In this document: piece by piece, positions 34,408 through 42,856 of the stretch | Numbering within the stretch: the stretch's first letter is position 1 | How the letters are laid out: each line of letters starts with the position of its first letter | Assembly: GCA_963930055.1 (NCBI GenBank) | Contig: CAWVKS010000005.1 | Coordinates: 119,150-183,149 of the forward strand | Source of the DNA: Pullichristensenella sp963930055 | GTDB lineage: Bacteria > Bacillota > Clostridia > Christensenellales > Aristaeellaceae | Direction: 5' to 3' | Length of the DNA stretch: 64,000 bases | Notes under the pieces: generated by a model | Told to the model about the DNA's origin: nothing | Databases searched by the model: none | What the model saw: the letters and a program-made list of their open reading frames with translations, nothing else | Translations under genes and position numbers: made by a program

Positions 34408-36155
34408 GCGACGTTCCCTCCTTTGATGCGCACGCCGAAGATGCGCTTTCCGCGCGTGCCGACCACGAGCATGTCCTCAAACACGGCCGGCGAGCCTTCG
34501 ATGTTGCCTTCCAGGTCGCAGATGCTGATGATGCGCCCCGTCCGCCCGTCGTAAAGCCGCAGCGCGCCCGAAGAACTGCCCACCAGCACATAGCCCTTGC
34601 CGCTTTCGCCGTACACGCATACCGGCGAGGACCAGCCGCCCGAGCCCATCGCCACGCGCCAGACGACTTCGCCGCTTTCCTTGTCCACGGCCATCAGCGT
34701 CGCCCCGTCGTCCGGCGTGCGCGTCATATGGGCAAAGACCAGGTCGCCAAGGTCGCCCTTGCCCAGCGCCGGCGTGGCGAACGAGCCGCCCTCGTTGTCC
34801 GCCGATGTATACACCTTCACCGGCAATTTCCAGATCATCTGCCCGGTCAGGGCGTTGATTTTGCGCAGGTAGGCGTTTTCGTCGTGGGAAGCGCTGTGCT
34901 CGCGCTCGGTGGCGGTGTAGAGCGCCACGGTCCCGTCCGCTTCTTCCTCAAGGACGATGGTCGCGTCCGTATCGTCGCCCACATCCCCGGCCCAGACGCA
35001 GGTGAGCGCGTTGAGGTCGACGCACTGCAAAAGGCCGGAGTTGTCGACGAAATAGCCGTAATGGTCATAGACGGCAAGGGAATTCTCCATGCCCGGCTGG
35101 TCGGAGATGGCTGAGCGGAACACATAGCGGTCCACCTCGGGGTCGATGGCGATCGTGCCCGCCGCCGGGTCGTAGTCCGTGTTGAGCCTGACCAGGTAGA
35201 GGAGGGCGTTTTCGCCCACCTGCAACATGGTGTCGGTCGCCCCGTCGACGAGCGGCGCGGCGTCGAAGGCGTACCAGGAGCGCTGGGCGAAGGGGTCGTC
35301 GCCGTCAAGGAAGAAGAGCAGCTCCTGGTCGATCAGGCTGAAGATGCGCGTGCCGATGTCCACCGAACGTCCGTCCACCTCGGGGATGCCCTGGCCCACA
35401 TAGAGCAGCGGGTAGCCGCGCGGGTCTACGGTGACGCTGCCCTTGATGGGCGCGCCGATGTTGATGGCCGGGCGGGTGGCCTGCCCGTCGTAGAGGTCGA
35501 GGAAGTAGATGCGGCCGTCCAGCGTGGCGTAGATGACCTCGGTCAGCGGCCCGCCCTGCTTTTCCTCGCGCACGTTCATGATGCGCACGACCTCCTCCGG
35601 CCAGCGCACGATGGCGCACTGGCCCGTCCAGCCCACGCCGCCCCAGTCGTCGATCTGGCTGACGGCCACGCTCCAGACGATCTCCAGCTCCTCAGGGTCG
35701 TCCGGGATATTGCCGTGGGCGGCGCTGTCGCGGTAGTTGTTGCCGCGGAAGGTGGTCACGCCCTCCACATCCGTGTATTCGCCGGAAAGCCCCATGTGGA
35801 TCTCCGGCGTGCGCGCATAGGCATCCGCCCGCGCGCCGTTTTGCACGATGATGCTTTCCAGGCCTAGCCGCTGCAGCGTATCGGGCGCGGCCTGCGCCGG
35901 GGAATGCCCCGGCCCGGCCGTGGGGGCGGGCGTAGGCAGGGCGTTGGCCTCCGGGGTTTCCGCGGCGGCGGAGGCCGCGGCGGTGGGGGAGGGAGTGGGC
36001 GCGACGGCGCCGCCCTGTCCGCCGCCTACCAGCGCGCGGATCAAAAGCGCCAAAAGCGCCAAAAGCGCCGCCACGACGCCCAAAAACACCGCGATGCCTG
36101 CGGGAATCTTTTTGCGCGGCTGTTTTTTGCGCCGCCGCTTCTTTGCGTCCGCCAT
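34404..36155 (-). CDS. Membrane-anchored PQQ-type beta-propeller protein
   Basis: 583 residues. A basic N-terminus (KKRRRKKQPRKK) and one membrane helix (about 18-42) are followed by a Pro/Thr/Ala linker (about 50-95). An extracellular eight-bladed propeller follows, with recurring blades of the form GRIYFLDLYDGQATRP, YLRKINALTGQMIWKLP, LMAVDKESGEVVWRVAMG and LRLYDGRTGRIISICDL. It resembles PQQ-dehydrogenase-like/YVTN binding proteins without an obvious catalytic residue set, so it is more likely a binding or assembly protein. It begins a three-gene operon with glpK and a methyltransferase. Confidence 0.8.
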   Translation of the reverse strand: MADAKKRRRKKQPRKKIPAGIAVFLGVVAALLALLALLIRALVGGGQGGAVAPTPSPTAAASAAAETPEANALPTPAPTAGPGHSPAQAAPDTLQRLGLESIIVQNGARADAYARTPEIHMGLSGEYTDVEGVTTFRGNNYRDSAAHGNIPDDPEELEIVWSVAVSQIDDWGGVGWTGQCAIVRWPEEVVRIMNVREEKQGGPLTEVIYATLDGRIYFLDLYDGQATRPAINIGAPIKGSVTVDPRGYPLLYVGQGIPEVDGRSVDIGTRIFSLIDQELLFFLDGDDPFAQRSWYAFDAAPLVDGATDTMLQVGENALLYLVRLNTDYDPAAGTIAIDPEVDRYVFRSAISDQPGMENSLAVYDHYGYFVDNSGLLQCVDLNALTCVWAGDVGDDTDATIVLEEEADGTVALYTATEREHSASHDENAYLRKINALTGQMIWKLPVKVYTSADNEGGSFATPALGKGDLGDLVFAHMTRTPDDGATLMAVDKESGEVVWRVAMGSGGWSSPVCVYGESGKGYVLVGSSSGALRLYDGRTGRIISICDLEGNIEGSPAVFEDMLVVGTRGKRIFGVRIKGGNVA

Positions 36156-36210
36156 GTCGCCTCTCCTCTCCCTGTCTGCCGTCGCGGGACGGCGCTGAAA
36201 ATGGTCGAAG

Positions 36211-36253
36211 AAAAAGGCGGGTCGCCAAAGCCCTAGGCAATGATGACCCGCCT
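36211..36253 (-). terminator. Terminator after the acidic membrane protein gene
   Basis: Minus strand stem AGGCGGGTC (36253-36245) / GACCCGCCT (36223-36215) followed by five T (36215-36211). Confidence 0.7.
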
Positions 36254-36265
36254 GTTGTACAAAAC

Positions 36266-38356
36266 TCAGGCTGCCGGCGCGACCGGCGCCAGGCCGGACT
36301 GCGCGTCCTCCCCCGCCTGCGCGGCGTCAGGGGCGGCGGCCTCCTCCGCGCCGTCCTCGAGCGCGGGGAGATCCGCGTTTTCATTCAGCGTCGCGTCCTG
36401 CTCCGTCCCGGCGGCTTCAGGCGCTTCCTCGCCGACGGCGAAGAAGAGCGCATCCGCGATCGACGGCGACCAGCCGTTGACGGTGTCGCGCATGCCGCTG
36501 ATGTCCACAGCGCCGGTGAAGTGCAGCAAATTCATGCCGAACACGGCCAGTATGAGCACGAGCAGGATCAACGCTACGGCCTTGAAGAAGCCGAGCAGGT
36601 AATGGCCGAAGGAACGGCGCTCGTCGTCGTCATAATCGTCGTCGTAGTCGTCCTCGTCGTAGTCGTCGTAATCGTCCTCGTCGTCGTAATCGTCGTAGTC
36701 GTCCCGACGGGAATGCGCGTGGTGGCGATGGCCGCGGCCGCCGCGATGGGAACGGGGCTCGTCGTAATCGTCGTCCTCATCCTCGTAGTCGTCGTAATCG
36801 TCCTCGTCATCCTCGTCGTCGTAATCGTCGCGGCGGCGGGCGCTGCGGGAGAGGCGCTTCTTCCTCGGCTCCTCGTCGTAGTCGTCCTCGTCGTCCTCAT
36901 CATCATCTTCGTCGTCGGGATCGTCGCGGCGGGCGCTGCGGGAATGGCGCCTCTTTTTCGGCTCCTCCTCGTAGTCCTCGTCCTCGTCATCCTCGTCGTC
37001 GTAATCGTCCTCGTCTTCTTCCTCCTCCAGGCGGCGCGCTTTTTCAGCGCGGCGCTGCGCGCGGCGGGAGATGGGCGGTTCGATCTCTTCTTCTTCCTCT
37101 TCTTCATCCTCGTCGGCGAACAGGGATACGGGCGGCTCGACGCTGCGGGCGGCGCGCTCGCGGGAAATGGGCATGAATTCGCGCGTCGGCTCGTCCACGC
37201 CTTCCTCCCCGTCATCCTGCGCGGGGGCGCTTTCCTCGTGCGCGGCGTTTTCCGGGGCGGCCTCCTGACGCTTTTGCAATTCGCGGCGCTCGCGGCGCGA
37301 AAGCGTGCGCTCGCCCAGGCCCTCGGCCATCAGCTGCGTCATTTCCGTATCGACCGTTTCCACCTTGCGGGGTTCATCCATGCTGATCTCTCCTCCCGCC
37401 TGCTGGCGCTCTATATAGGGGACGAACTCGCCTTCATTCTCGTCGTCGAAGCCGCCGTCATAGGCTTCCCCGTCGCCGTCCTCCTCGTCCTCATCGTCGT
37501 TGCGGTCGACGAACAGGTGCAAAAACCGCGTCAGGGCGCTTTCGGAAGCGTTTTCGTCCTCTTCCTCGTCGTCCTCGGCCACATCCTCGTCGTCCTCCTC
37601 GTCGAGCGCGTCGCCTTCTTCCTCGTCTGCATCGAGGAAGCCCTGCGCGTCCGCGTCGGCCGCGGGGATGTCGAACAGGTCCGCCACATCGGCGGGCGCG
37701 TCGGAAGAAACGTCCTGCGCGTCCGCCGCTTCATGAACGTCGCCCTGCGCAGTATTGGCGTCGCTCTCGCTCAGGGCATCGTTCCCGGCGGGTTCGAGGC
37801 CGTCCTCTTCGTCCTCCTCATCCTCCTCGTCATAGTCCTCATAATCCTCGTTCGCATCCTCATGCTTGCGGCGCAGTTTGTTGCCGATGGCGTCGCGCGA
37901 ACGGGAAAGGAAGGAAAGGATGGAGCCGAAGGGGTTGGGGTCTACGGCTTCTTCTTCGCCGTCCTCCTCCTCGCCTTCTTCGTCCTCCTCGTCGTAGTCG
38001 TAATCGTAATCGTCCACCGCGTCGACGTCGGCGTCGGCCGCGGCCACGTCCGCGGCTTCCACCGCGTCCACGGCCTTTTCCACGTCGTCCGCGACGGCTT
38101 CCTGCGCCGGCGCTTCCGTGGCGGCGACGGCCTCCGTCGCCTCGGGCGCGGCTGCTGGCTGCGCGCTTTCCGGCGCTGCCTGCGGTTTATCGGCCGGCTG
38201 CGCCTCTGCCTTTTCGGGCGCCTGGCCCGCATTGGCGGCAACGCGATCAGAGGGCCGCTCCGTCTTTGTTTGCGGATGCCGGCTGCGGAAGCGCTCGTGC
38301 CGTTCCACGAGCAGGTCGTAGTCCAGCTCGGGGCGATTCTCCCTGTTTCTTGCCAT
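36266..38356 (-). CDS. Highly acidic repetitive single-pass membrane protein
   Basis: 696 residues dominated by low-complexity acidic sequence. After a short N-terminus with MARNRENRPELDYDLL comes a Glu/Asp/Ala-rich part (about 60-330). A Lys/Arg block (ISRRAQRRAEKARRLEEEE) leads into Asp/Tyr/Glu runs (about 442-582) in which KKRRHSRSARR- and RKKRLSRSARR-type basic modules alternate with DDYDDEDDEDDY-type tracts. One membrane helix (LLGFFKAVALILLVLILAVFG, about 588-613) and an Ala/Glu tail of about 80 residues close the protein. The reverse strand is open over the same range only because of its composition. Function unknown. Confidence 0.75.
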   Translation of the reverse strand: MARNRENRPELDYDLLVERHERFRSRHPQTKTERPSDRVAANAGQAPEKAEAQPADKPQAAPESAQPAAAPEATEAVAATEAPAQEAVADDVEKAVDAVEAADVAAADADVDAVDDYDYDYDEEDEEGEEEDGEEEAVDPNPFGSILSFLSRSRDAIGNKLRRKHEDANEDYEDYDEEDEEDEEDGLEPAGNDALSESDANTAQGDVHEAADAQDVSSDAPADVADLFDIPAADADAQGFLDADEEEGDALDEEDDEDVAEDDEEEDENASESALTRFLHLFVDRNDDEDEEDGDGEAYDGGFDDENEGEFVPYIERQQAGGEISMDEPRKVETVDTEMTQLMAEGLGERTLSRRERRELQKRQEAAPENAAHEESAPAQDDGEEGVDEPTREFMPISRERAARSVEPPVSLFADEDEEEEEEEIEPPISRRAQRRAEKARRLEEEEDEDDYDDEDDEDEDYEEEPKKRRHSRSARRDDPDDEDDDEDDEDDYDEEPRKKRLSRSARRRDDYDDEDDEDDYDDYEDEDDDYDEPRSHRGGRGHRHHAHSRRDDYDDYDDEDDYDDYDEDDYDDDYDDDERRSFGHYLLGFFKAVALILLVLILAVFGMNLLHFTGAVDISGMRDTVNGWSPSIADALFFAVGEEAPEAAGTEQDATLNENADLPALEDGAEEAAAPDAAQAGEDAQSGLAPVAPAA

Positions 38357-38445
38357 TGAAATGACCGCCTCTCCTTTCGCCCCGCGGCGCGAGGCTGCTG
38401 TTTGCGCGCTTTCCTGGCGGAAAGCGGCAGGGATACACAGATAAT

Positions 38446-38473
38446 ATTATATCACATTCTGTCAATATGGCAA
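38446..38473 (-). promoter_or_regulatory. Promoter of the acidic membrane protein gene
   Basis: Minus strand TTGCCA (38473-38468), 16-base spacer, TATAAT (38451-38446). The AT-rich patch stands out from the GC-rich surroundings. Confidence 0.6.
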
Positions 38474-38596
38474 GAGCGCGGGCCGAGAATGGCGGCAAAT
38501 ACCAAAAAACTTCATTTTTTCATGCCAAAAACAGCGTTTTTGCCCTTGGAATGTCCGAATACGGGCGCGCATAGGCTCAACCGGGAGGTGCAGTGT

Positions 38597-39595
38597 ATGT
38601 TGCGCAACGATTACCGCCGGGCGCTGATCATGTTCCGCCCGCTCATGCGCGGCTATTCCGGCCACGCGCGGCTGGAGCGGCGGACGCTGATGGGGACGTT
38701 CTGCCTCACGGCTTCCGCCCCGGGCGCGGCTTCTCTCCGCGCGGCGCTGGTGGGGCGGAAGGGGGACGGCTACTTTGCCGCCCCGCTCGGGGCGATGCGC
38801 CGCGACAGCCGCGGCCAGTATTCCCTCGTCGCCCCGTTCGACCCGAGGAACATTGAGGGCAGGGAGCTGGAGGACTATCAGCTCCTGGTGGTCGTGGATG
38901 CGGGCGACCCCTGCCGCCTGGTACTCTCCGGCAATGTCTGCGGCTCGGTGCAGATGGACTGGGAGCGCGTGCGCGCCGCGGCCTGTGCGCTCTTTGCGAC
39001 GGGCGCGAACGCCCGGGAGGGCGCGGAAGAAGCCGCCCCCGACGAGGATGCCGGCCCGGGTTGGGCGGATACGCCTGCCGTGGAACAGGAAGGAACCGGC
39101 GCGGATGAAGCGGACGCGCCCGCCGCGGGGGAGGGGAGGGAGCCGATCCCGGATTGGGCGGACGCACCCGCCGTGGAACAGGAAGGAACCGGCGCCGACG
39201 AAGCGGACGCGCCCGCCGCGGGGACGGTGGAGGCAGACGGCGCGCCGGAAGCCGCCACCGGGGACGCGGCCTTTGCCGACCTCCCCGCCGTGGAGGGCGA
39301 ACTCGATGTCGAAGGCCCCTGGCCGGAGCCCTATGAGTCTGTGCGCGCCCTCTTTGCCGGCGGCGAGGCCATGGACGAACCGCCGCTGGCGGGCTACACA
39401 TTCGTGCGCGCGACGCTGCCCGACGCCTCCGGCCCCGATTTTGTGGCCGTCGGCGTGCGCGCGGAAAACGGTGTGCCGGCGCGGCTTGCCTACGCCTTTC
39501 CCGGCGAATACGCGCCCACGCCGCCCGCGGGGCTGGAGGATTGCCGGTGGTTCGGCGGCCCGCGGGGCTGGTGGGTGCGCTTTGTGCCGGCATAA
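38597..39595 (+). CDS. Hypothetical protein with a 31-residue tandem repeat
   Basis: 332 residues. An N-terminal domain of about 115 residues (LIMFRPLMRGYSGHARLERRTLMGTF, LVVVDAGDPCRLVLSG) and a C-terminal domain of about 85 residues (PLAGYTFVRATLPDASGPDFVAVGV; GLEDCRWFGGPRGWWVRF) flank an acidic linker. The linker holds two copies of a 31-residue unit containing WADxPAVEQEGTGADEADA, spaced 93 bases apart (39063 and 39156). ATG 38597 follows GGGAGGTG. No family recognised. Confidence 0.65.
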   Translation: MLRNDYRRALIMFRPLMRGYSGHARLERRTLMGTFCLTASAPGAASLRAALVGRKGDGYFAAPLGAMRRDSRGQYSLVAPFDPRNIEGRELEDYQLLVVVDAGDPCRLVLSGNVCGSVQMDWERVRAAACALFATGANAREGAEEAAPDEDAGPGWADTPAVEQEGTGADEADAPAAGEGREPIPDWADAPAVEQEGTGADEADAPAAGTVEADGAPEAATGDAAFADLPAVEGELDVEGPWPEPYESVRALFAGGEAMDEPPLAGYTFVRATLPDASGPDFVAVGVRAENGVPARLAYAFPGEYAPTPPAGLEDCRWFGGPRGWWVRFVPA

Positions 39596-39690
39596 AGGCG
39601 CATGGCGGGGGAAAACGCCGCCGCATGGCAGGGATTTCCCCCGCGCGTGGCGAACATAACCTATGAATAAGGGACAAAGGAGGGGCACAG

Positions 39691-40368
39691 ATGGGTTTCA
39701 ACGAAAGCGTACACGCATTCATCGCCGCGCGCTACTACGTGCGTTTGCAGGAGGCGTTCGGCACGCGCGCCGAGCCGGCCTTCATCCACGCCGTGCAATA
39801 CTACGCCGGCCAGCGCGGCCGGCGCATGGCGCAAAGGGCCATCCGCGAAGGGAAGCCGCTGACCCACGCGACGTTTTTGCAATACGGGGAGCTGAAGATG
39901 ACCGACGAGGTCGAACCGACGCAGCTGCGCCGCGTCAGCAGCGCGCCGGACTATGAAGTCCGCATCACCGCCTGCCCGTGGCACGCGCAGTTTGCGCGCA
40001 TGGGCTGTCTGCGCGCCGGCGACGCCTACTGCCGCCATATCGACGAGGCGCTCTGCCGCGGATTTTCGCCGGACATACCCTTTCAGTCCCTCTCCAACCT
40101 CAACAGCGCCGATTGCTGCGTCCAGCGCGTGGCCGGCGCGAACCCGGACGGCCTGCCGGACGAGCCGCCGATGCTGGCCTGCAAAAAGGATTTTTCCTAC
40201 CACTGCGGCCACCTCTACTGGTCGTTCAGCGAGGTCGTCTGCGCCATATTCGCCGCCGCGGGCGAGGCGGTCGCCGCCGCCGTCCTCGCGGATCTCGCCG
40301 AAACCTACGGCGCGCGGATGGCGGACGAGCTGGCCGCCTGGCGGCACACGGATTTCAACGTCTGCTGA
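39691..40368 (+). CDS. L-2-amino-thiazoline-4-carboxylic acid hydrolase family protein
   Basis: 225 residues. The arrangement of ITACPWHAQF, YCRHIDEALCRGFSP, LNSADCCVQRV and CKKDFSYHCGHLYW fits the ATC hydrolase family (PF14196), first studied in cysteine synthesis from thiazolines in Pseudomonas. In Clostridia such proteins are common and their true substrates unknown. AGGAGGGGCACAG precedes ATG 39691. A strong terminator follows and separates it from the convergent lacI-type regulator. Confidence 0.8.
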   Translation: MGFNESVHAFIAARYYVRLQEAFGTRAEPAFIHAVQYYAGQRGRRMAQRAIREGKPLTHATFLQYGELKMTDEVEPTQLRRVSSAPDYEVRITACPWHAQFARMGCLRAGDAYCRHIDEALCRGFSPDIPFQSLSNLNSADCCVQRVAGANPDGLPDEPPMLACKKDFSYHCGHLYWSFSEVVCAIFAAAGEAVAAAVLADLAETYGARMADELAAWRHTDFNVC

Positions 40369-40385
40369 CATTGCCGACACAGCCC

Positions 40386-40443
40386 AAAACGCAAGGGCCG
40401 CCCTGATCCATGAAAAATCAGAGGCGGCCCTTGCGTTTTTTTT
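40386..40443. terminator. Strong bidirectional terminator
   Basis: Arms of 17 bases at 40386-40402 and 40423-40439 (AAAACGCAAGGGCCGCC and its complement) around a 20-base loop, T-runs in both directions. Serves the ATC-hydrolase gene and the LacI gene. Confidence 0.92.
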
Positions 40444-40461
40444 GGCCGCGCCCGCGCTGTC

Positions 40462-41499
40462 TCAGCCCGCGTCCGTGGCCTTTGCGGGCAACGCCTTTAC
40501 GCTCTCGCGCGCGACCAGTTCCACATCCAGGGAGATTTTGAACACGGTGTTGTCGCGCCGCTCGATCATGTCGATCAGGCGGTTCACGGCCGTCGTGCCC
40601 AGCAGGCTCTTGTGCACGGCCAGCGTGGTCAGCTGCGGGCTGACGATGCCGCAGATGGGCAGATCGTCCATGCCGATGATGGATATGTCGTCCGGCAGCA
40701 CGTACCCCCGCTGCTTGAGCGCGCGGCTGACGCCCACGGCCATGATGTCGTTGGAGGCGAACAGCGCCGTGGGCAGCGGGGCCGTCCGCTTGTCCAGCAG
40801 GGCGAGCATGTCGTGCGCCGCGCCCTCCATCGTCGGCTCCACAAAGAATATGTCCTCCTCGCGCAGCGCGTAGCCGTGCTTTTTCAGGCAGGCGGTGAAG
40901 CCGTCGCGTCGGTCGCCCATGTTGTTGAAGGGGAAGGAGGACGTGACCAGGGCAAAGCTGCGGTGGCCGCAGGCGATGAAGTGTTCCGCGGCGAGATAGC
41001 CCGCCTCGCGGTTGTTGATGACCACGGCGTTGTGGTCGTCCCACAAAAACAGGCTGTCGAGCACCAGCAACGGCAGCTTGCAGTTTTTGAACATCCGCAG
41101 GTTCTCGTCGTTCATCTCCGTGGCCAGCAGGAGTATGCCCTGATTGCCGTTTTTCACCACGTCCGCCGCCTGGGAGCGCACGTTGGGGTCGCTTGCGTCC
41201 ATGTATGTGACCAGCAATTCGTATTGGTGGGCGCGGCAGGCGGTCTCGATGCTGCTGATCAGCTCTGAGAAAAAGGGCGTGTCCATGATGACCTTGCCAT
41301 GCCGCTTAAAGATGATGAACCGCAGCGTGCGCTTGTCCGGGGACATCCCCGCGACCCCGGCGTAGCCGCGTTCCCGGGCAATGGAAAGGACCAGCTCGCG
41401 CGTTTTGTCGCTGATCTTGTTCTTTCCATTAAAGACATTGGAGACGGTCGCCGGCGAAACGCCCGCTTCCCGCGCAATGTCCCGGATGGTGACTTTCAT
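40462..41499 (-). CDS. LacI family transcriptional regulator of the sugar operon
   Basis: 345 residues. N-terminal HTH MKVTIRDIAREAGVSPATVSNVF (hinge about 45-60) and a periplasmic-binding-like effector domain (FASNDIMAVGVSRALKQRG, IIGMDDLPICGIVSPQLTTL). ATG 41499 with GAGGATACCC upstream is chosen; the longer frame runs into the promoter. It is divergent from the rbsB-like operon; three identical sites in the intervening 270 bases suggest that it represses both itself and the operon. The inducer is presumably the imported sugar or a phosphorylated product. Confidence 0.92.
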   Translation of the reverse strand: MKVTIRDIAREAGVSPATVSNVFNGKNKISDKTRELVLSIARERGYAGVAGMSPDKRTLRFIIFKRHGKVIMDTPFFSELISSIETACRAHQYELLVTYMDASDPNVRSQAADVVKNGNQGILLLATEMNDENLRMFKNCKLPLLVLDSLFLWDDHNAVVINNREAGYLAAEHFIACGHRSFALVTSSFPFNNMGDRRDGFTACLKKHGYALREEDIFFVEPTMEGAAHDMLALLDKRTAPLPTALFASNDIMAVGVSRALKQRGYVLPDDISIIGMDDLPICGIVSPQLTTLAVHKSLLGTTAVNRLIDMIERRDNTVFKISLDVELVARESVKALPAKATDAG

Positions 41500-41519
41500 A
41501 GGGTATCCTCCACAAAAAA

Positions 41520-41542
41520 TTTGTTTACCAGTTTGTTTACCA
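41520..41542. promoter_or_regulatory. Two tandem operator-like sites
   Basis: TTTGTTTACCA occurs at 41520-41530 and again at 41532-41542, one base apart, just downstream of the lacI -10 box. A third identical copy lies in the other promoter (41694-41704). Steric autorepression is the simplest reading. Confidence 0.65.
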
Positions 41543-41570
41543 TTATAGCACACCCGAAAGGGTTTGTAAA
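41542..41570 (-). promoter_or_regulatory. Promoter of the LacI-family gene
   Basis: Minus strand TTTACA (41570-41565), 17-base spacer, TATAAT (41547-41542). The -35 overlaps a further TTTGTAAAC sequence (41563-41571). The operator repeats lie at and just downstream of the -10 box. Confidence 0.75.
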
Positions 41571-41684
41571 CGCCCAAATCCGCCTGGGCGCGAATTTTTT
41601 TGTCCATCAATCGGTGAAAATTAATGAAAACTCAGGCGATATCTGCAAACAGATAATAAATTAATTGAATTTAATTTCATTAGT

Positions 41685-41717
41685 ACACTTGACTTTGTTT
41701 ACCAAGTGTGTTATCAT
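41685..41717 (+). promoter_or_regulatory. Promoter of the sugar operon with embedded operator
   Basis: TTGACT at 41689-41694, 17-base spacer, TATCAT at 41712-41717. The spacer contains the third TTTGTTTACCA copy (41694-41704). A perfect 7-bp inverted repeat ACACTTG (41685-41691) / CAAGTGT (41703-41709) overlaps the -35. The 50 bases upstream are strikingly AT-rich (UP-element-like). Confidence 0.8.
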
Positions 41718-41769
41718 TCTCGCAGGAACGGAACGCAGCAGTTCCGAAAAAGCGAAGGAGGAAACCCCA

Positions 41770-42717
41770 ATGAAGAAAATCTTTGCACTGGTACTGGCTA
41801 TGCTGATGATCCTCGGCGCGGCCGCCGGCTTTGCCGAGGAGTCCAAGGGCCTGATCATGGTCATCACGCCCAGCCACGCCAACCCCTACTTCAAGACCGT
41901 TGCCGACGTCGCCGTGGCCAAGGCCGAAGAACTTGGCTATGAGGCCCAGGTCATCCAGCATGACGACGATGTGACCAAGCAGCAGGAAGCCTTTGAGACC
42001 GCCATCCAGCTCGGCGCCAAGGCCATCATCTGCGACAACGCCGGCGCGGACGCCACCATCGCCCCGGTGCAGGCCGCCAAGGAAGCGGGCATCCCCACCT
42101 TCCTGGTCGACCGCGAGATCAATTCCACCGGCGACGCCATCGCGCAGCTGGTCGCCAACAACTACCAGGGCGCCAGCCTGGTGGCTGAGTACTTCGTGGA
42201 GCTGATGGATGAAGAGGGCGGCTACGTCGAGCTGCTGGGCAAGGAGTCCGACACCAACGCCAGCGTCCGCTCCGAGGGCTTCCACGGCGTCATCGACCAG
42301 TATCCCGACCTGGTGATGCTCGATCAGCAGACCGCCAACTGGGAGCAGACCGAGGCCTACACCGTGATGGAGACCATCATCCAGGCCCAGGGCGCTGAGA
42401 ACATCAAGGGCGTCATCTGCGGCAACGACACCATGGCCATGGGCGTCATCGAGGCCTGCCTCAACGCCGGCATGACCGACGTCATCGTCGTGGGCTTCGA
42501 CGGCTCCAACGACGTGCGCGACTCCATCCTGCGCGGCGAGATCAAGGCCACCGGCCTCCAGCCCATCGCCTACATCACCGAGCAGGCCGTCATCCAGGCG
42601 GACTACTACATCCAGAACGGCGAGCCCATGGTCGAGGAAGAAAAGCAGCTCATGGACTGCGTGCTCATCAACGCGGACAACGCCGAGCAGCTGGACAACT
42701 TCACCGTCACGGAATAA
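41770..42717 (+). CDS. Ribose-type sugar ABC transporter binding protein
   Basis: 315 residues. Signal sequence KKIFALVLAMLMILGAAAGFAEE (no lipobox cysteine), then a type I periplasmic-binding fold. Family motifs include TPSHANPYFKTVADVA, CDNAGADATIAPVQAA, GNDTMAMGVIEA and FDGSNDVRDSILRGE. It captures the sugar outside the membrane for the ATPase/permease pair downstream. GGAGGAAACCCCA precedes ATG 41770. A hairpin after the gene probably raises its mRNA level over the rest of the operon. Confidence 0.92.
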   Translation: MKKIFALVLAMLMILGAAAGFAEESKGLIMVITPSHANPYFKTVADVAVAKAEELGYEAQVIQHDDDVTKQQEAFETAIQLGAKAIICDNAGADATIAPVQAAKEAGIPTFLVDREINSTGDAIAQLVANNYQGASLVAEYFVELMDEEGGYVELLGKESDTNASVRSEGFHGVIDQYPDLVMLDQQTANWEQTEAYTVMETIIQAQGAENIKGVICGNDTMAMGVIEACLNAGMTDVIVVGFDGSNDVRDSILRGEIKATGLQPIAYITEQAVIQADYYIQNGEPMVEEEKQLMDCVLINADNAEQLDNFTVTE

Positions 42718-42740
42718 GCGCGAAGCGCGGCTTGACCGCC

Positions 42741-42772
42741 GGCAAAGAGAGGGCTGCGTCCCTCTCTTTGCC
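42741..42772 (+). repeat. Intercistronic hairpin after the binding-protein gene
   Basis: Perfect 13-bp stem GGCAAAGAGAGGG (42741-42753) / CCCTCTCTTTGCC (42760-42772), weak T-run. A partial terminator or 3' stabiliser giving more binding protein than permease. Confidence 0.7.
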
Positions 42773-42856
42773 CTGTTTCCCCGCGGCCGGGTTCCTTTGC
42801 CCCGGCCCTGCCAGTGAAAGGGTTTCCTGATCCGCAACACGAAGGGATGGAACGGT

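Noticed and set aside
36143..38359. A 738-residue plus-strand frame of Val/Ile/Leu-rich sequence
   Set aside because: It is the antisense image of the Asp/Glu/Tyr-rich gene; GAC and GAT codons read as GTC and ATC on the other strand. It has no ribosome site.
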